Of a stretch of DNA of 64,000 nucleotides, positions 61,035 through 64,000 are shown one piece after another (the stretch's first letter is position 1; the number at the start of each line of letters is the position of its first letter). The DNA comes from DATJPW01 sp035506215 (GTDB taxonomy: Bacteria; Desulfobacterota; Desulfomonilia; Desulfomonilales; Desulfomonilaceae), in contig DATJPW010000219.1 in NCBI GenBank assembly GCA_035506215.1, forward strand, positions 10,618-74,617. Reading direction: 5' to 3'. The position numbers and the translations under genes are program-made. The notes beneath the pieces were generated by a model that did no database searches, was not told the origin of the DNA, and saw nothing but the letters and a program-made list of their open reading frames with translations.

Positions 61035-61325
61035 TCAATCGGTTTCATGAGCGTGCACAGCTTCATTGGCGCCCCGCTCACAAACCACGTGGACCGCATT
61101 ACAGGTGTCACATTCCTCAAAATGATGATCGTTTGTGAACAGGTCCCAGTGTGGACGCTGGCTGGGCATTATCACCCCAGTTCCTTTGCAGAGGGGGCAT
61201 GTACTGTCGAGAGCAGCGACCACCGCGGCTCGGATGAATTCGGACCTATTGGGAATCCCCTTCATAGCATCCTTCAACGATTCAGGAACCTTGAACGTGA
61301 TGATGTCGAGCTTTTCTTTTTTCAT
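61035..61325 (-). CDS. Ribbon-helix-helix regulator with Cys/His metal-binding tail
   Basis: The 96-residue protein has an N-terminal ribbon-helix-helix domain (residues 5-40: LDIITFKVPESLKDAM and RSEFIRAAVVAAL). It continues with CPLC (residues 43-46) and a tail with HHFEECDTCNAVHVVC and a His-rich end, a likely zinc site. The ATG at 61325 has AAGGAA five bases upstream; the longer open frame to 61397 runs through the promoter. It is the first gene of the znuACB operon, and its promoter carries an inverted repeat, so it is a candidate zinc-sensing repressor distinct from Fur/Zur. It is not NikR, as it has no NikR C-terminal ligand set. Confidence 0.8.
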   Translation of the reverse strand: MKKEKLDIITFKVPESLKDAMKGIPNRSEFIRAAVVAALDSTCPLCKGTGVIMPSQRPHWDLFTNDHHFEECDTCNAVHVVCERGANEAVHAHETD

Positions 61326-61365
61326 GGGCAGTTCCTTCAGAACGGAGGTAGTTTTCGAGTCGCGT

Positions 61366-61397
61366 GTAATTATTACTTTGTAACACCCTCTTGTCAA
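61366..61397 (-). promoter_or_regulatory. Promoter and overlapping operator of the RHH-znuACB operon
   Basis: On the minus strand a perfect TTGACA (61397-61392) is separated by 16 bases from TAATAA (61375-61370). An 11-base inverted repeat GTAAT-T-ATTAC (61366-61376) covers the -10. The predicted start is near 61363, leaving a 38-base leader. An operator on the -10 is a typical repressor position. Confidence 0.6.
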
Positions 61398-61440
61398 GCC
61401 ACCGCGCTCTGCGGGTCTCCTCCCGGAATCGCAACAGAAT

Positions 61441-62205
61441 TCAGCCCAGCGTCACCACGTCCCACAGCCGGTCATATAGACCTTCTGGTTCTTCGCCGTG
61501 ATGGTGGTGGCCACCCTCCTCGTCGCCATGTCCATGTCCATGGTCATGTCCATGCTCGTGCCCGTGTTCGTGGCCATGGTCGTGACCATGATCCCCTTGA
61601 TCATCGTGTCCGTCATGTTCATGCCCGTGACCATGGCCCTCAGCCTCACCGTGGTGGTGGTGATGATCATCCCCGTGGTCATGGTGGTGGGCCTCACCGT
61701 TATGGTGATGATGATCATGACCGTGGTGATGGTGAACCTCTCCGCGGTCGTGTTTGTGACCGTGCTCGTGGTGGTCACCTTTTCCATGCTTATGACCGCC
61801 AGTCTCTCTCAAATCGTACTTGCTCTTTGGTTTATCATCGTGGGTGTCACCATGCTTGTGGACATGCTTGTGACCGTCTCCCCCGCGCTTGCCGTCAAGA
61901 TTCCTCAAGTCATACTTACTCTTGGCCTTCTGGTCATCCTTGTGACCGTGTTTATGCGCGTCACCTTGTTTATGCTGATGGTTTGAATCATCAGGCTTGC
62001 CGGCGATAAGTAAGGTCTTTCCACAGGACATCGCAACCGTGATGACCGGTACAGGGTCCGATAGATAAGGGCCTCTATAAGTGAAAGCGTGTTTGGGGGC
62101 TTCATAGGTCCCGTTATGGCCCGGCAGCCACGAGGACCCGTACGCGGTGGCAATGGCTAGAAGTGAGAGAAAAGAGAGAATGGTCAAAACTCTTTTCATT
62201 TTCAA
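61441..62205 (-). CDS. Secreted, extremely histidine-rich protein
   Basis: The 254-residue protein has a signal peptide (VLTILSFLSLLAIATAYG) and an N-terminal region of about 60 residues (YRGPYLSDPVPVITVAMSCG). From about residue 75 it is almost entirely His, Gly, Asp, Glu and Lys, with about 55 histidines by eye, and two copies of KSKYDLR. The C-terminus is a short hydrophobic motif (EGLYDRLWDVVTLG). GGAGGG precedes the ATG. It is very likely a periplasmic zinc or nickel buffer or chaperone; the neighbourhood favours zinc. It lies 41 bases after the outer-membrane barrel gene and upstream of the RHH regulator. Confidence 0.85.
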   Translation of the reverse strand: MKMKRVLTILSFLSLLAIATAYGSSWLPGHNGTYEAPKHAFTYRGPYLSDPVPVITVAMSCGKTLLIAGKPDDSNHQHKQGDAHKHGHKDDQKAKSKYDLRNLDGKRGGDGHKHVHKHGDTHDDKPKSKYDLRETGGHKHGKGDHHEHGHKHDRGEVHHHHGHDHHHHNGEAHHHDHGDDHHHHHGEAEGHGHGHEHDGHDDQGDHGHDHGHEHGHEHGHDHGHGHGDEEGGHHHHGEEPEGLYDRLWDVVTLG

Positions 62206-62246
62206 CCCTCCTTGAAATCAAGCTGAGAACTGCGCAGATGGGTCCT

Positions 62247-63956
62247 CTAAAATTCGAACGTGGAGGAGAATTCGCCGCCTATAACCCCGTTAAGAGACCT
62301 GTCAGGCCGAGTTCCAAAAAGATTTCCCGCATTTCCTGTATGCCAGGCTGGAACGGACCTGTCTATGCACGCATAGTTGAACCACTTACCAGGTTGCCAA
62401 TAGCCGAAGACCATGCCGATCTGCCACTTCTCCAGAAGTTTCCAGTTGAAGCCTGCGTCGACCTCGTAGCCGAGGCTTCGGTCAGGAATGTTCGGCGAGG
62501 CCGGATAGCGATTAAGAGTGAAGTCTATGTTGCCATCCACCGGAGCTGGAAAGGCGCCTGCCCCGGCGTTGGGGCCGATACACCCCCAGCTATAGCCATT
62601 GGACGTTCTCTCGGCCCAGGCAAATGAGCCAAAAAGGTTGAGATTAGCGGCCACTGCGTAGTCGATTCTTGCGCCAAAGACCGAGGCATCTCTTATGTAA
62701 CCGTCGTTTGACAGATTATAAGCGTTCAGCCCCGATCCATAGTCGTAGCTGAAAATGTATGCGTAAGACCGAAATACGCTGAAGTTAGCCAGATAAAAAT
62801 TCTCAAAAGTAGGATGCCAGATAAAAGCCGCGGGCTGTTTCCCTATGAAAATACCATTCCTGCGGTCCGGACCCGGTGTCACGGCAAACAAAAAGCTGGC
62901 TTTCGCGGGGCCGCACACAGATCCAAGTTCCATTATGTACCGCCATTGCTCGATGTACCTCGTGGTAGCCGGAATCCCGTTTTGGAGAAAAAGACCGGTC
63001 GGGTCCGAATACCGGTCGGTCCAATACAACCAAGCTGCTTCAGCGTTGAAGAAGAATCGGCCGTTCATGTACTTGGTAAAGATCGAACCGTGACAAAACT
63101 CGGAGTCCTGGGCCACGGGTTGATGCGCAATCAAAGGATTTAAAGGCGCTTCAGGGCCGATATGAAATGTGCCGTAGTTGACAAGAATTCCCGCGTGGAG
63201 AGGACCGTTGGAATAAGTCACGAAGGCAAGAACATCAGTTTGCGGAGACCCGCTTTTATCCGCACGACTGAAATATTGCCGGGATATTCCCGGAGTTACC
63301 GTGATCAAGTCGTAGGGATCTCCCAGGGCAGTGAACGCCGGAATGCTGGAGGTCCCGATGAACCTGTACGGATAGTAGCCGATCCCGATGTCCAGCGGGC
63401 CATACGGAACCGCGAGAACAATGGATTCGGTCGTAGCACCGTCCGTATCGTACTGAAGCCCGGTACCCCATCTCCACGGCCTTTTTCCAATACCTAAGAC
63501 ACCCCAGGGAGTTTGAGCGGTGACCCAAAGCATGGTCCATTGGCCCTCGCTAAAGGCATTGTTGACACCCGGTGAGTCCTGGGTGTGGTAGTTGGAATTT
63601 ATTGGATCTCCATAAGTGCCCAGCCGATATTTGCCGGTCATCTTGATCGCGGGGTTTATCCGGAATTGCGGATTGAATTCCATATAGAAATACGACCATC
63701 CCGCATCCGCGCTGGTGGTTATGTTTGTGTCAAACTGCCCACCATTCCAGAAGTTCTGGTTTGTGGTCGTGCCCGGGCCGTTGTCCACATTGTAGCGCCC
63801 AAAGAATCCCTTGTGGCCTGTCTGGTTGTACCACTCATACTTCCAGGTGAAGGCAACATCCAAATCGGCGAGTTGCCACGCATGAGCTGAGGTCCCTCCG
63901 AGGAGGAAGCACGCACACATACCAATACCCAAGGCTATGCTCCAGAATCGCCCCAT
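62247..63956 (-). CDS. Large outer-membrane beta-barrel protein
   Basis: The 569-residue protein has a signal peptide (residues 1 to about 26, CACFLLGGTSAHA), aromatic-rich alternating strands throughout (for example GWSYFYMEFNPQFRI, IGIGYYPYRF) and a C-terminal phenylalanine (SSTFEF), all typical of outer-membrane barrels. No TonB box or plug domain is evident, so it is a porin-like or channel protein. It precedes the His-rich protein gene in the same direction. AGGAGGG lies upstream. A role in metal entry is suggested only by location. Confidence 0.8.
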   Translation of the reverse strand: MGRFWSIALGIGMCACFLLGGTSAHAWQLADLDVAFTWKYEWYNQTGHKGFFGRYNVDNGPGTTTNQNFWNGGQFDTNITTSADAGWSYFYMEFNPQFRINPAIKMTGKYRLGTYGDPINSNYHTQDSPGVNNAFSEGQWTMLWVTAQTPWGVLGIGKRPWRWGTGLQYDTDGATTESIVLAVPYGPLDIGIGYYPYRFIGTSSIPAFTALGDPYDLITVTPGISRQYFSRADKSGSPQTDVLAFVTYSNGPLHAGILVNYGTFHIGPEAPLNPLIAHQPVAQDSEFCHGSIFTKYMNGRFFFNAEAAWLYWTDRYSDPTGLFLQNGIPATTRYIEQWRYIMELGSVCGPAKASFLFAVTPGPDRRNGIFIGKQPAAFIWHPTFENFYLANFSVFRSYAYIFSYDYGSGLNAYNLSNDGYIRDASVFGARIDYAVAANLNLFGSFAWAERTSNGYSWGCIGPNAGAGAFPAPVDGNIDFTLNRYPASPNIPDRSLGYEVDAGFNWKLLEKWQIGMVFGYWQPGKWFNYACIDRSVPAWHTGNAGNLFGTRPDRSLNGVIGGEFSSTFEF

Positions 63957-64000
63957 AACCCACCCTCCTACGATTGGGAGTCAATCGTCTAAATGATCGT

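Noticed and set aside
60870..62009. Long plus-strand open frame rich in His/Arg/Asp
   Set aside because: It is antisense to ZnuA, the RHH gene and the His-rich protein; the repetitive CAT/ATG codons of the latter keep several frames open. There is no ribosome-binding site and no family match.
1..64000. tRNA genes, rRNA genes, CRISPR arrays, complete insertion sequences
   Set aside because: No T-loop/anticodon arrangements, no regularly spaced direct repeats and no transposase frames were recognised.

Overview
The window looks like chromosomal DNA of a deltaproteobacterial (Desulfobacterota) anaerobe, plausibly close to Desulfomonile. This is an inference from gene content (a fused GlcD/GlcF-type FAD and Fe-S oxidase, PQQ-propeller and zinc-ribbon proteins with a shared helical N-terminus, many PAS kinases and sigma-54 elements) and not from a marker gene. 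No rRNA, tRNA, CRISPR array or intact insertion sequence was seen.

Left part (1-23991): two paralogous genes with a common N-terminal helical module plus zinc ribbon; ruvX-mltG; a sensor kinase with its NtrC-type sigma-54 activator; a minus-strand run of VWA-OmpA protein, TPR protein, xseB, ispA and dxs (isoprenoid precursors); a DUF2752 protein and a lipase-like hydrolase; then a plus-strand biosynthetic operon DUF177-rpmF-fabD-fabG-acpP-fabF-rpiB-glyA-membrane protein. plsX and fabH, often found between rpmF and fabD, are absent.

Middle part (23992-48821): a strong candidate for a free-standing small RNA with a CCUCCU-containing linker; a fused glycolate/lactate-type oxidase; a sigma-54 promoter ahead of two tandem secreted Cache-domain proteins; rpsO-pnp-M16 peptidase; a TPR/retropepsin protein; a five-PAS hybrid kinase; a clear fluoride riboswitch with a readable antiterminator/terminator switch, followed by a dynamin-like GTPase and an MFS transporter that appear to have lost their facing ends in one deletion; a HAD-like protein; a cyclic-nucleotide-binding protein; smc; and an S9 peptidase.

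Right part (49070-63956): a metal, most likely zinc, homeostasis island. It has an ArsP/YraQ-type permease with its TIGR03943 partner, a Cys-rich mini-protein, an ABC importer operon (znuA-like, unknown periplasmic protein, ATPase, permease, ribBA) divergent from a Fur-family regulator, a CbiX-like protein, an M23 endopeptidase lacking one canonical zinc ligand, a second importer operon headed by a ribbon-helix-helix regulator with a Cys/His tail, a secreted protein with more than 50 histidines, and a large outer-membrane barrel protein. Both binding proteins carry the three-His plus Asp ligand pattern of zinc-type proteins. Taken together the island could cover outer-membrane entry, periplasmic capture, inner-membrane import, wall remodelling and two separate regulators.
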